Of a DNA stretch of 64,000 nucleotides, positions 8,826 through 17,955 are shown piece after piece. Both the position numbers and the translations under genes were made by a program. Under the pieces are notes generated by a model. It worked only from the letters and a program-made list of their open reading frames with translations, searched no databases and was not told where the DNA came from. The stretch is from Holophagales bacterium (GTDB lineage Bacteria > Acidobacteriota > Thermoanaerobaculia > Multivoradales > JAGPDF01): positions 124,001 to 188,000 of the forward strand of contig CP064972.1 in assembly GCA_016699405.1 (NCBI GenBank). Reading direction: 5' to 3'. Every line of letters begins with the position of its first letter. The stretch's first letter is position 1.

Positions 8826-10556
8826 TCAGAGAGGTGTATTCCTCCAGTCGTCGGTGCTCAGGCGCACCAGGCCGCGCGCGGCGAGCTGTCGCGACGCCGC
8901 CTCGAGAACCGGCAGGAACTCGGGCTTGCGTCCCGCGCGACAGAGCAGCAAGGCCCCGTCGAGAAGCCGCCGCGCTCCAGCGAGGTCGCCGGTCTCCGCT
9001 CTCGCCGCCGCGAGCGCGAACAGCGCCGCCGGATCCTGGTCGCGCGTCCCTCGCGCCACCCGCAGGGCGAGCTGCAGCGCGAGGTCGCCGTCGCGGAGCG
9101 CGTCGTTCGGACTGGTCGCCAGGACGACCGCTTCGAGGTAGGTGAGCAGCAACGCGTCGGGAAGGCGCTCGCGGCCGACCCGCAGCGTGTCGAGCGCCGC
9201 ACCCTCCTCACCCCGCGCAAGATAGGCGCGAGCCAACGCACCGCGCGGCGCCCAGGCGTCCGGCGCCGCGCTGACGGCGGCGCGGCAGAAGGTGACGTCG
9301 TCGTGCCACTGGGCGACGAAAGATCGGGCCGAGGTCGCGAGCGCGACGGATAGTCCAAGGGTGAGCAGGACGAGCACGGCGAGGCCGCGGCGACCCTGCC
9401 GGCGCGCCACGCCGTGAAGACCGGCACCGGCCAGCAGCGCGAGGGGAAGGGCCGCCAGGTAGGTATACCGGTGTGCCACGAGCTGCGGCCCGGCCTGGAA
9501 GAGACCGGAGACCGGCAACACGAACGCCGTGAAGACGGCCAGGGCGAGCGGAACGGCCGGCCGGCGGCGCCACAGCGCCAGCGCCAGGGCGAAGACGACG
9601 AGAAAGCCGAGCCCGCGCAGGAGGACGACACCGTCTCTCGCCACCGAGAAGGGATGAATGGCCGGCACCTGGAAGGGGATCGCGAACGGGAAGAGCGTCT
9701 TCTCGAGGTAGAAGGAAAGGCTGTAACCGGCCGAGAGGAACCGATGCTCGAGGGATGCCTGCGTGCGATCCGCCAACGCCGGAGCGGCCGCCCAGAAGGT
9801 GACGCCCGCCGAGAGCGCCGAGAGCACGAGGAAGGGCAGTTTCTCGAGCAGCACGGCGCGCGCGGGGCGTTCGAGCCAACGACGAGGATGCGGCTCCAGC
9901 CGCGCGAGCGGGCCGAGGTCGAGCGCCAGGAGGGCGACGGGCAAGGCAAGCGCGATCCCTTTGGAAAGCAACGCCGCCGCGAAGGCGATCCAGGCGCCCG
10001 ACAAGGCGAGGGCGCGACGACGGCCGGTCGCTTCCGCTGCCCGCAAGTAGGCGTGCAGGACGAGGAGAACGAACAGTCCGCAGAGCAGATCGCGCCGTTC
10101 GGTGATCCAGGCCACCGACTCGACCCGCAGCGGATGGACGGCGAACACCGCCACGGTCGCGAAGGCGGCGAGGGCCCGTGGCCCGTCCGGAAGGGCACCT
10201 TCCCCGGCCGTCCGCGAGCGCACTCCGAACAGCCGCCAGGCGAACGCCCCGAACAACAGGGCGTTGGCCAGGTGGAGCAGCAGGTTCGTGCGGTGATAGC
10301 CGCGCGGATCCATCCCCGAAAGCTCGTAGTCCACCGCCAGGGTCAGCCAGGAGAGGGGGATGTAGTGCCCCGCGTGGCGAGCGGTGGCCATCCACCGCAG
10401 ATGGTCGAACGACAGGCCTCGATAGTGCGGGTTGGAGACGAAGTTGAGCTCGTCGTCGAGCGGGGCCCAGCGGTGGTCGAGGGTCGGCAGGAAGACCCAG
10501 ACCACGAGGGCGACCAGGGCCACGAGCGGCAGGGCGAGGAGGAGGCGTCTGTTCAC
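8826..10556 (-). CDS. TMTC-like multi-pass membrane protein with TPR tail
   Basis: About 576 residues with some ten membrane helices, then a soluble TPR-like C-terminus (residues about 430-570). The first loop has the acidic pair DDELNFVSNPHYRG, and the sequence HPLRVESVAWITERRDLLCG matches the diagnostic HPxxVExVAWxxxRxD motif of transmembrane-and-TPR proteins related to GT-C O-mannosyltransferases. A role as a glycosyltransferase on exported proteins is inferred. The start chosen is GTG 10556 (VNRRLLLALPL), 19 nt after the MoaB stop; the SD is weak, so the start is uncertain. Probably co-transcribed with the MoaB gene. Confidence 0.75.
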   Translation of the reverse strand: MNRRLLLALPLVALVALVVWVFLPTLDHRWAPLDDELNFVSNPHYRGLSFDHLRWMATARHAGHYIPLSWLTLAVDYELSGMDPRGYHRTNLLLHLANALLFGAFAWRLFGVRSRTAGEGALPDGPRALAAFATVAVFAVHPLRVESVAWITERRDLLCGLFVLLVLHAYLRAAEATGRRRALALSGAWIAFAAALLSKGIALALPVALLALDLGPLARLEPHPRRWLERPARAVLLEKLPFLVLSALSAGVTFWAAAPALADRTQASLEHRFLSAGYSLSFYLEKTLFPFAIPFQVPAIHPFSVARDGVVLLRGLGFLVVFALALALWRRRPAVPLALAVFTAFVLPVSGLFQAGPQLVAHRYTYLAALPLALLAGAGLHGVARRQGRRGLAVLVLLTLGLSVALATSARSFVAQWHDDVTFCRAAVSAAPDAWAPRGALARAYLARGEEGAALDTLRVGRERLPDALLLTYLEAVVLATSPNDALRDGDLALQLALRVARGTRDQDPAALFALAAARAETGDLAGARRLLDGALLLCRAGRKPEFLPVLEAASRQLAARGLVRLSTDDWRNTPL

Positions 10557-10575
10557 GATGACCGATCGGCGCGGC

Positions 10576-11106
10576 TCAGGGAGTCGAAGCAGCGGACGCC
10601 TGCGCCAGGAGATGCCCCGCCTCGGGCAGGACGAGCCGCTCCATCGCCAGACGGACACCGGCCGGCGAGCCGGGCAGGAGGAAGACCGCCCGCCCGCGCA
10701 CCGTCCCGGCCGTGGCGCGCGAGAGCATCGCCGCGGCGCCGATCTCGGCGAACGAGAGCTGCCGGAAGAGCTCGCCGAAGCCGGGCAGCTCCCGCTCGAA
10801 AAGCGGCCGGACCGCCTCCGGCGTGACGTCGCGCCGCGCCACGCCGGTACCGCCGGTCAGCACCACCACGTCGCAGCCGGCATCGTCCACCGCGGCGTCG
10901 ACCGCCGCACGGATCGCCTCGACCTCGTCGGCGACGATCGTCGCCCGCACGACCGTGTGACCCGCGCCGGCGATCGCCTCCCGCGCCACCGGCCCCCCAC
11001 GATCCGTCGTCGCATCCCGACGGTCCGACACCGTGATCACGGCGAAGCCGAGCGAGCGCCTCCCGAATCGGCGATGGAGATCCGGGATGTCCGGCAGTTC
11101 GTCCAC
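10576..11106 (-). CDS. moaB: Molybdenum cofactor biosynthesis protein B
   Basis: A 176-residue MoaB/Mog-family protein. The pterin-binding signature is clear: AVITVSDRRD near the start, VVLTGGTGVARRDVTPEAV in the middle, then ELPGFGELFRQLSFAEIG and the closing FLLPGSPAGVRLAMERLVLPE. It acts in adenylylation of molybdopterin or a related step of Moco synthesis. The start is GTG at 11106, without an obvious SD. No other moa/moe genes are present in the window; the next gene downstream is the TMTC-like protein. Confidence 0.9.
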   Translation of the reverse strand: MDELPDIPDLHRRFGRRSLGFAVITVSDRRDATTDRGGPVAREAIAGAGHTVVRATIVADEVEAIRAAVDAAVDDAGCDVVVLTGGTGVARRDVTPEAVRPLFERELPGFGELFRQLSFAEIGAAAMLSRATAGTVRGRAVFLLPGSPAGVRLAMERLVLPEAGHLLAQASAASTP

Positions 11107-11195
11107 CCGACGAGCGTACCAGCCCGGCGGTCCGCCGCCCGCCCCAACTCGGCCGCACCGGACCGACCCGAGCCGGGTTGGTAGGATGCGCCCCC

Positions 11196-12110
11196 ATGGC
11201 TTCGACGACTCGCAGGACCGTTGCCGTACTCGGCGTTCCGATGGACCACGGCCAGGGGCGCCGCGGCGTCGACATGGGACCGAGCGCCTTGCGCTACAGC
11301 CACCTCGACGAGATCCTCGAGTCGCTCGGCTGCGAGGTGCTCGACCTCGGCGACGTCGAGGTGCCGGTCGTCGAGTCGCTGCACCTCGACTGGCGCCAGG
11401 AGCACGGGGGTCTCGTCTTCCTCAAGACGATCGCGCGCGCCTGCGAGGAGACGATCCGCCGCCTCGCCGAGCTCGACCCCCAGGTCTTCCCCATCGTCCT
11501 CGGCGGCGACCACTCGATCGCCATCGGCTCGGTCACCGGCTGTGCGCGCCGCGAACGCACCGGTGTCGTCTGGGTCGATGCCCACGGCGACTTCAACGTG
11601 CCGGCCACTTCGCCCTCCGGCAACATCCACGGCATGCCGCTCGCCGCCCTCTGCGGACGCGGCGAGCCACGGCTCGTCGACCTCGGCTGGCCGGGTCCCA
11701 AGCTGCGCGGCGAGGACGTCGTGCTGATCGGTATCCGCGATCTCGACGACGGCGAGAAGCGCCTCATGCGCGAGGCCGGGGTCACCGTCTACACGATGAA
11801 GGAGGTCGACCGCCTCGGCATCACGCGGATCGCCGAGGAGACGCTCGGCCGGCTCGCCCACCTGCCGCGGCTCCACGTCTCGCTCGACGCCGACGCCCTC
11901 GACCCCGAGGTCGCGCCGGGCGTCGGCACGCCGGTGCCAGGCGGCCTCACCTACCGCGAGGCGCACCTGCTGATGGAGCTCTTCGCCGACGCGCGCCGGG
12001 TGACCAGTCTCGATCTCGTCGAGGTCAATCCGATCCTCGACCGCGAGAACCGCACCGCCCGCCTGATGGTCGAGCTCGCCGCGAGCCTGCTCGGCAAGTC
12101 GATCTTCTGA
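11196..12110 (+). CDS. rocF: Arginase
   Basis: A 304-residue ureohydrolase. The binuclear manganese motifs are complete: VLGGDHSIAIGS, WVDAHGDFN and SLDADALDPEVAPG. NxxxxxxSGNIHGMPLAAL is the arginase substrate-loop pattern, and the closing RVTSLDLVEVNP is typical. It hydrolyses L-arginine to ornithine and urea. The ATG at 11196 is preferred over the upstream GTG at 11178, which would add MVGCAP. It is divergent from moaB and 44 nt upstream of the arsenosugar pair, with the same orientation. Confidence 0.92.
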   Translation: MASTTRRTVAVLGVPMDHGQGRRGVDMGPSALRYSHLDEILESLGCEVLDLGDVEVPVVESLHLDWRQEHGGLVFLKTIARACEETIRRLAELDPQVFPIVLGGDHSIAIGSVTGCARRERTGVVWVDAHGDFNVPATSPSGNIHGMPLAALCGRGEPRLVDLGWPGPKLRGEDVVLIGIRDLDDGEKRLMREAGVTVYTMKEVDRLGITRIAEETLGRLAHLPRLHVSLDADALDPEVAPGVGTPVPGGLTYREAHLLMELFADARRVTSLDLVEVNPILDRENRTARLMVELAASLLGKSIF

Positions 12111-12154
12111 CCTCGCTCCGGCCGTCGCACCGCCCGAGCCGAACGGAGAGTCCC

Positions 12155-12487
12155 GTGTCCGACTACTACAAACCCGAGCATCTCGCGCAATTCGGCACGA
12201 TCGGCGAGGGCAGCCGCGAGCTCGCCGCCAAGTTCTTCGACTATTACGGCAAGGTCTTCGCGGAGGGGGCGCTCACCGCGCGCGAGAAGTCCCTCATCGC
12301 CCTCGCCGTCGCCCACGCGGTGCAATGCCCCTACTGCATCGACGCCTACACCCACGACGCGCAGCAGAAGGGCTGCGATCTCGAGCAGCTGACCGAGGCG
12401 GTGCACGTCGCCGTGGCGATCCGCGGCGGCGCCTCGCTGGTGCACGGGATGCAGATGCTCGAGCACGCCAAGAAGGCAGGGATGTGA
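12155..12487 (+). CDS. AhpD/CMD-family protein linked to arsenosugar synthesis
   Basis: A 110-residue carboxymuconolactone-decarboxylase/AhpD-fold protein with the redox CPYC motif (AVQCPYCIDAYTHDA) and helical flanks (LTAREKSLIALAVAHA, GASLVHGMQM). It starts with GTG 12155 preceded by ACGGAGAG. Its stop overlaps the GTG of arsS by 4 nt (GTGA), so the two are translationally coupled. This peroxidase-like protein is known as a constant neighbour of ArsS in arsenosugar gene clusters; its reaction is not established. Confidence 0.85.
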   Translation: MSDYYKPEHLAQFGTIGEGSRELAAKFFDYYGKVFAEGALTAREKSLIALAVAHAVQCPYCIDAYTHDAQQKGCDLEQLTEAVHVAVAIRGGASLVHGMQMLEHAKKAGM

Positions 12488-13635
12488 GGACCGGCGACGC
12501 GATCGCGGGCGAAACCGCCCGACTCGAGGGCGTGGCCGAGCTGGCGACGACGGCGGCCGGGCCGAAGGCCGCGTCGAGCCTCGTGCATCGCGGCTCGCCG
12601 CTCGCCGCGCCCGCCGAGCAGTTGCGGCGCCTCGGCGCTCTGCCGCTCGTCGACGCCGACGGGCGGCCCGCTGCCTTCGCTCGCTCCCTTGCCGCCTGCG
12701 GCTGGCCCGAGCTCACCCCCGCCGCGCTGGAGATCTTCCAGATCAACCTCGGCAAGCTCTGCAACATGACCTGTCGCCATTGCCACGTCGACGCCGGCCC
12801 CGACCGGGTGACGGAGAACATGGACCGGGCCACCGTCGAGCTCTGCCTCGCCGCCCTCGACCAGACCCCGTGTCACACCGTCGACCTGACCGGCGGTGCA
12901 CCGGAGCTCAACCCGCACTTCGCCTTCCTCGTCGACGAATGCGTGCGCCGCGGCCTGCACGTCATCGACCGCTGCAACCTGACGGTGCTCCTGCTGCCAC
13001 GCTTCCGCGATCTGCCCGCCTGGCTGGGCGAACGCGGCGTCGAGGTCGTCTGCTCGCTCCCCCACCACCGGATGCGCAATACCGACGCCCAGCGCGGTGA
13101 CGGCACCTTCGAGCGCTCGATCGAGGCACTGCGGCGGCTCAACGCCGCCGGCTACGGGAAGGGCGATCCACGCCGCGTGCTGACGCTGGTCTCCAACCCG
13201 GCCGGGGCCTTTCTCGCCGGCGACCAGCGAGCGATGCAGAAGGAATGGCGCGAGTCGCTCGAGCGCCACCACGACGTCGCCTTCGACCGGTTGATCGCCT
13301 TGAACAACATGCCGATCGCCCGCTACCTCGACTGGCTCGAGGCGAGCGGCAACCTCGAAAGCTACGCCGCGCTGCTGCTCGCCGCGTTCAACCCGGCCAC
13401 GGTCGCCGGACTGATGTGCCGCAACACACTCTCCGTCTCATGGGACGGCCGTCTGTTCGACTGCGATTTCAATCAGATGCTCGATCTTCCCGTCGCGCCG
13501 CCGGGCGGAGGGATGCAGCTGCGCGACTTCGACCCGGCGCGACTGGCGACGCGCCGGATCGTGACGGCCCGGCACTGCTACGGCTGCACGGCCGGCGCCG
13601 GAAGCTCCTGCGGCGGAGCGACGAGCTCCGGCTGA
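12484..13635 (+). CDS. arsS: Arsenosugar biosynthesis radical SAM protein ArsS
   Basis: A 383-residue radical SAM enzyme. The cluster-binding CxxxCxxC is C93-C97-C100 in LCNMTCRHCHVDAGP, followed by the family-specific DLTGGAPELNP. The C-terminal part has MCRNTLSVSWDGRLFDCDFNQML and ends HCYGCTAGAGSSCGGA, the characteristic Cys-rich ArsS tail. Some family members carry selenocysteine; all positions here read as ordinary codons. ArsS is proposed to make 5'-deoxy-5'-dimethylarsinoyl-adenosine from dimethylated arsenic and SAM. No arsM methyltransferase lies in this window. It begins at GTG 12484, overlapping the upstream gene. Confidence 0.92.
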   Translation: MRTGDAIAGETARLEGVAELATTAAGPKAASSLVHRGSPLAAPAEQLRRLGALPLVDADGRPAAFARSLAACGWPELTPAALEIFQINLGKLCNMTCRHCHVDAGPDRVTENMDRATVELCLAALDQTPCHTVDLTGGAPELNPHFAFLVDECVRRGLHVIDRCNLTVLLLPRFRDLPAWLGERGVEVVCSLPHHRMRNTDAQRGDGTFERSIEALRRLNAAGYGKGDPRRVLTLVSNPAGAFLAGDQRAMQKEWRESLERHHDVAFDRLIALNNMPIARYLDWLEASGNLESYAALLLAAFNPATVAGLMCRNTLSVSWDGRLFDCDFNQMLDLPVAPPGGGMQLRDFDPARLATRRIVTARHCYGCTAGAGSSCGGATSSG

Positions 13636-13647
13636 ATCGCCTCCCGG

Positions 13648-15261
13648 TCACCGGCGCTTCACCTTCTTCAGCTCGAGGTCGACGTTGCAGACCTCGTCCT
13701 CCGCCCCGAGGTCGGTCGCCAGCTCGATCCACACCGTCTGGTAGCCCGCCAGCGAGAGGCTGGCAAGGTGGCGACCGGTCGTGTCGAAGCGCCACTGCTT
13801 GCCGCCGCCGGTGTCGTCCCAGTCGTCGGAGGTCCCGATGTCGCGACCGTCGATCGACACCCGCGCCTCTTCGGGATCGATGTGGAACTCCGCAGCGATC
13901 TGGCAGCGGTAGACCTCGGCGATCGGCGGTCCGGGCGTCGCGACCTCCGGCGGCGGCTCGACGGGCGACGGCTCGGGCGTCGCGACCTCCGGCGGCGGTG
14001 CGGCGGTCGGCGCCTCGGTGGGACGCGGCGCGAAGGTCGGCAGCTTGAGCTCGAGCGTCGGCTCCGGCGTCGCGGTGGGGGTCGCCGTCGACTCCGGCAG
14101 CCCGAACGGCGTCCCGACCGGCGCCGGCAGCGTCTCCGCGGCCACCGGGAGCGGCGTCACCACGGGGCTCGTGGTCCCCGGCGCGGGCGGCACCGACGGC
14201 GAACGGAGCACCAGCGCCGCGAGGCCGATGCCGACCGCCACGGCGACGGCACCGACGACCCAGAGCCAACCCCGGCGGGGCGCCGAGGCCGGGAGCGACG
14301 CCGAGGCGAGCGCCGGGGAGGTCGCGGGCGGCGACACCGCCGGCGGCAACGGAGGCGGGGCGGGCAGGGGGGGCGGCGGGGGCGCGACGAACGCCGGCAG
14401 GACGCGGGTCGGCGACTCGTCCGGCGCGGGCACCGCCGCCAGCGCCCGACAGCGCGCCGCCAGCACCCGGCCGTCGGCGACGCGCGCTCCGACCTCCTTG
14501 GCGAGACAGAGGCGCAGCAGGGCGGCCTGGTCGGGCGGAAGGCTGGTCGAAAGCGCGGGGTCGGCGAGCGGATCCTCGTGCAGGATCTGGTAGACGAGCG
14601 TCGTCACCGTGTCGGCCGGGAAGGGCTTGCGCCGCAACAGCAGCTCGTAGAGCACGACACCGAGCGAGAAGAGGTCGGCACGACCGTCGAGCTCGTGCCC
14701 CTTGATCTGCTCGGGCGCCATGTACGCCGGACTGCCGACGAGGGTCCCGGTGCGCGTCAGCTCGGTCGCTTCGCCGACCGCCTTGGCGACGCCGAAGTCG
14801 CTCACCTTCACCCGCCCGTCCCGACCGATCAAGAGGTTCGCGGGCTTGATGTCGCGATGGACGACGCCGGCCGCGTGCGCTACCGCGAGCGCCTCGGCTG
14901 CCTGCGCCACGATCTCGAACGTCTCGGCCGCCGACGGATAGCGCCCGCCCGCCAGCCGCGCGGCGAGCGATTCCCCCTCGACGAGCTCCATGACCAGGTA
15001 GAGGTCGTTACCTTCGCGACCCGCGTCGAAGACGGCGACGATGTTCGGGTGCGCGAGCCGCGCCGCCACTCGCGCTTCGCGCAGGAACCTCGCCTCCGAT
15101 TCGTCGGCACGCAGCGAGCCGCCGGTCGCCGAGGCGGAGATCATCTTGATCGCCACCGGCCGATCGAGCTGCGGATCGTGGGCGCGGTAGACCGCCCCCA
15201 TCGCGCCGCGCCCGAGCTCGCCGGTGATGCGGTAGCGCCCGACCTTCGCGGGAATGGCCAT
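13648..15261 (-). CDS. Membrane Ser/Thr protein kinase with PEGA domain
   Basis: A 537-residue PASTA-less Hanks-type kinase. The catalytic domain occupies residues about 8-270: GRGAMGAVYRAHD glycine loop, VAIK lysine, HRDIKPANLL catalytic loop near 132, DFGVAK and MAPEQ. A Pro/Ala-rich linker (about 285-328), one membrane helix (WLWVVGAVAVAVGIGLAALVL, about 330-350), a second Pro/Thr linker with a duplicated PPPEVATP unit, and an extracytoplasmic PEGA-like domain (IDPEEARVSIDGRDIG...LSLAGYQTVWIELA) follow. The ATG at 15261 starts MAIPAKVGRYRI, directly ahead of the kinase fold. It converges on arsS with only 12 nt between the stops. Confidence 0.92.
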   Translation of the reverse strand: MAIPAKVGRYRITGELGRGAMGAVYRAHDPQLDRPVAIKMISASATGGSLRADESEARFLREARVAARLAHPNIVAVFDAGREGNDLYLVMELVEGESLAARLAGGRYPSAAETFEIVAQAAEALAVAHAAGVVHRDIKPANLLIGRDGRVKVSDFGVAKAVGEATELTRTGTLVGSPAYMAPEQIKGHELDGRADLFSLGVVLYELLLRRKPFPADTVTTLVYQILHEDPLADPALSTSLPPDQAALLRLCLAKEVGARVADGRVLAARCRALAAVPAPDESPTRVLPAFVAPPPPPLPAPPPLPPAVSPPATSPALASASLPASAPRRGWLWVVGAVAVAVGIGLAALVLRSPSVPPAPGTTSPVVTPLPVAAETLPAPVGTPFGLPESTATPTATPEPTLELKLPTFAPRPTEAPTAAPPPEVATPEPSPVEPPPEVATPGPPIAEVYRCQIAAEFHIDPEEARVSIDGRDIGTSDDWDDTGGGKQWRFDTTGRHLASLSLAGYQTVWIELATDLGAEDEVCNVDLELKKVKRR

Positions 15262-15301
15262 GATCGCGAATTCTACGGGAACGGGGCCCGTTCGCTCGGC
15301 T

Positions 15302-16240
15302 TCAGCGACGTCGGCGCGGCTGCGGGCCCTTCCGGCGCTCGCCGGCGGCCAGGCCGGCGATCCCCAGGGCAGCGAAGCCGGTCGCCAGACCCGCGACCGC
15401 GTCGAGGGCGTAGTGGTAGCAGCAGGCCACCGTCGAGAAGCCGATCGCCGCGGCGAGCGCCCAGAAGAGCCCGCGGGCGGCCGGGAACCAGCGTCCGGCA
15501 AACCCGGCGGCAATCACCGTGGCCGCCACGTGCGTCGAGGGGAATGCCATGCCGCCGCGGTCGAAGAGCGCGTAGAGCGCGTCCATCATCGGGATGAACA
15601 GCCGGCCCGTCGGGATGACCTCGGCGCGACGCGCCACCGGGCCCGAGATCGGCAGGAGGATCCCGGCGACGTAGTGGACGAGCATCGCCGCGTTGAGCAC
15701 CGCGATGTAGCGCCGCACCGACTCGCCGGCCCGGCGCATGGCGAGGAGGCCGGGGACGAAGAGCAGCAGGTAGTAGCTCGCGTAGACGCCGTGGAGCGCC
15801 TCGAGGGCCCAGACCGGCAGCACCCGCGGCAGCGCCAGATGCGGCTCGCTGCGGAAGAGCGCCGCGTCCCAGCGCACGAGGATCGGGTCGAGGTCGGCGG
15901 CGACGACGAGGTGGCGCAGCGCGCCCACTTCGCCGTAGAGCCAGAGCAGCGAGATCACCGGGTACCAGCGCCGCAGCAGCGCCAGAACCCCGGTCGACTC
16001 CTGCCGCGTGACGAGCCAGACGATCGCCACCGCGGAGGCCAGGTGTCCGACCGCCCAGCCCCGCCATTCGCCGAGCCGCCCCGCCGGACCGGCGGTGGCG
16101 AGCAGCAGGAAGAGCCCGGTGTGGTAGGCGAGAGAGAGCCAGTCGGTCGCTTCGAATCCCGGAGGGCCGCCAGCCCGGGCGTCGACCCGGCGGCCCCCGT
16201 CGTTCGTGCGCCGTCGTGCCACCTCAGATCGCCTTCTCAT
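15302..16240 (-). CDS. PAP2-superfamily membrane phosphatase/transferase
   Basis: About 312 residues, with at least six membrane helices. It has the PAP2 catalytic motifs: LPISGPVARR, AFPSTHVAATV and CCYHYALDAVAGL, that is the SGxxx-R, PSxH and HxxxD elements of the type seen in inositolphosphorylceramide-synthase-like PAP2 proteins. It likely dephosphorylates or transfers a lipid-phosphate headgroup at the membrane. The ATG start at 16240 overlaps the end of the acetyltransferase gene by 17 nt; an alternative GTG lies at 16222. Confidence 0.85.
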   Translation of the reverse strand: MRRRSEVARRRTNDGGRRVDARAGGPPGFEATDWLSLAYHTGLFLLLATAGPAGRLGEWRGWAVGHLASAVAIVWLVTRQESTGVLALLRRWYPVISLLWLYGEVGALRHLVVAADLDPILVRWDAALFRSEPHLALPRVLPVWALEALHGVYASYYLLLFVPGLLAMRRAGESVRRYIAVLNAAMLVHYVAGILLPISGPVARRAEVIPTGRLFIPMMDALYALFDRGGMAFPSTHVAATVIAAGFAGRWFPAARGLFWALAAAIGFSTVACCYHYALDAVAGLATGFAALGIAGLAAGERRKGPQPRRRR

Positions 16241-17336
16241 AGACGCGGTAGGTCTTGTCCACTCGAGCTCCGAGGCGCTCGAGCAGTCGGCGCATCGGGC
16301 CGTTCGATTCGAGGATCCACGAGAGCTCGCCCGAGCGATACCCCCGTGCCATCGCCGCCCGCACCGTCCGCGCCACCATCGCCGCCTCGATCCCGCGTCG
16401 CCGATGCTCCCGCACCACCCCGAGGATCAGCACGCGCACCCCGGTGATCCGCCGCTTCCACCAGAGGGCGCGCAGCCAGCCGGTCGGCAGCAGGCGACCC
16501 TCGAGATGCGCCAGCACTTCGTGGAAGTCCGGCAGGGTGATCGAGACGCCCACCGGCTCGCCGTCCTGCTCGGCGAGCAGGGCGAGCTCGGGCACGACGA
16601 TCGGCAGCAGCTCCCTGGCCAGCTCGGCGATCTCCTCGGCGGCGAGTGGCACCGCACCCCAGTTCTCCGCCCAGGCGGCGCTGTGCACCCGGTGGATCCG
16701 GTCGACCTCCTCGCGAAAGTGCGCGAGATCGACCGGACGGATGACCAGACCGGGCGCGGCCGCGACGAGCTCCTCGGCCCGCGCCAGCCGCTGCGGCAGG
16801 ATCGCGGGGACCTCCAACCGGTAGGCCAGCAGGTCCTGGACCTTGGAAAGCCCCCAACCCTCGAGCAGCGCGCGGTAGTACGGCGGGTTGTAGGGCATGA
16901 GCAGCACCGGCGGACGGTCGAAGGCGTCGAGCAGCAGGCCGCTCTCGTCGTTGATGGTGAAGCTCATCGGACCGCGCAAGCGCGTGAGACCGCGTTCGCG
17001 CACCCACCGGGCGGCGGCATCGAGCAGGGCACCCGCCGCCGCGGCGTCATCCTCGCATTCGAAGAAGCCGAAGAAGCCCGCACCGTCGCCCCAGGCGTCG
17101 AGGTGCCGGCGATTGTGCACCGCGGCGATCCGCCCGACCACCGCGCCGCCGCGCCGGGCGAGGAAGAGCTCGGCCTCGGAATGACGGAAGAACGGGTTCC
17201 GTTGCCGGTCGAGGAAGCGCCGCCGCTCGGCCAGCAGCGGCGCCACCCACGCCGGACGATCGCGGTAGAGCCGCCACGGCAGGCGCAGGAACGCCTCGCG
17301 CGTACGGCGATCGCGGACCGGCGCGACGTCGATCAA
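16224..17336 (-). CDS. GNAT-fold acetyltransferase-like protein
   Basis: A 370-residue protein resembling the family of long GNAT-like proteins with a duplicated fold. The N-terminal half has FLRLPWRLYRDRPAWVAPL, RNPFFRHSEAELFLARR and GPMSFTINDESGLLLDAFDRPP; the C-terminal half has the acetyl-CoA loop ILGVVREHRRRGIEAAMVA and SWILESNGPMRRLLERLGA. Substrate unknown. The start appears to be TTG 17336, 13 nt after the tag stop with a GAGG in the gap. It lies between tag and the PAP2 gene in what looks like one operon. Confidence 0.8.
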   Translation of the reverse strand: MIDVAPVRDRRTREAFLRLPWRLYRDRPAWVAPLLAERRRFLDRQRNPFFRHSEAELFLARRGGAVVGRIAAVHNRRHLDAWGDGAGFFGFFECEDDAAAAGALLDAAARWVRERGLTRLRGPMSFTINDESGLLLDAFDRPPVLLMPYNPPYYRALLEGWGLSKVQDLLAYRLEVPAILPQRLARAEELVAAAPGLVIRPVDLAHFREEVDRIHRVHSAAWAENWGAVPLAAEEIAELARELLPIVVPELALLAEQDGEPVGVSITLPDFHEVLAHLEGRLLPTGWLRALWWKRRITGVRVLILGVVREHRRRGIEAAMVARTVRAAMARGYRSGELSWILESNGPMRRLLERLGARVDKTYRVYEKAI

Positions 17337-17349
17337 GCCGCTCGCGACC

Positions 17350-17895
17350 TCACGGCATCGCCCCGCGCATCCACGGCGGCGCGAGGGCGGCGATCCGCCC
17401 GAAGACCGGGCAGCTCTCGCGGTGCGCGCCCGGCAGGTAGCCGATCGATTGCAGGAATTCGCCGGTGATCTCGCCGCCGGTGAAGCGGAAGGTGCGCTTG
17501 AAGAGGCGCACCCACTCGGCCCGCCCGAGCGGTTGCTGCGCGGCGAGCCAGGAGGCGAAGCCGCCGTGGCTCGCGCGCAGCGCCCGCACCGTTCGCGCGT
17601 TGGCGACGATCGCTCCGACCTTCAGCCGGTTGCGCACGATCCGCTCGTCGGCGAGCAGCGCCGCGACGACGCGCTCGTCGAGCTCGGCGAGCGCGTCGAC
17701 CGCGAACCCGGCGAGCGCCGCCCGCATCCCCTCGCGCTTGCGCAGCACCAGCTCCCAGTTGAGCCCCGCCTGCATGATCTCGAGAACCAGCCGCTCGAAC
17801 AGCGCGGTCTCGTCCGCGAGCGGGAAACCGTACTCGTGGTCGTGATAGGGACCGTGCAGCGGATGTCCCGGCGCGACGTCGCAGTAACCGCTCAC
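17350..17895 (-). CDS. tag: DNA-3-methyladenine glycosylase I
   Basis: A 181-residue Tag-family base-excision enzyme. The zinc-snap residues are visible: Cys4 in SGYCDV, the His of YHDHEYGFP, and the paired His/Cys of AHRESCPVFGR near the C-terminus. FERLVLEIMQAGLNWELVLRKREGMRAA is the typical core. It removes 3-methyladenine from alkylated DNA. The start is GTG 17895, with GGAGG immediately upstream; much longer upstream extensions of the frame are antisense to the M24 peptidase gene and are not coding. Confidence 0.93.
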   Translation of the reverse strand: MSGYCDVAPGHPLHGPYHDHEYGFPLADETALFERLVLEIMQAGLNWELVLRKREGMRAALAGFAVDALAELDERVVAALLADERIVRNRLKVGAIVANARTVRALRASHGGFASWLAAQQPLGRAEWVRLFKRTFRFTGGEITGEFLQSIGYLPGAHRESCPVFGRIAALAPPWMRGAMP

Positions 17896-17955
17896 CTCGC
17901 CTCCCTTCTCGCCCCGCCACTCTAGCGCTCCGGACGCTCTGCTAGCATCCTCGCC

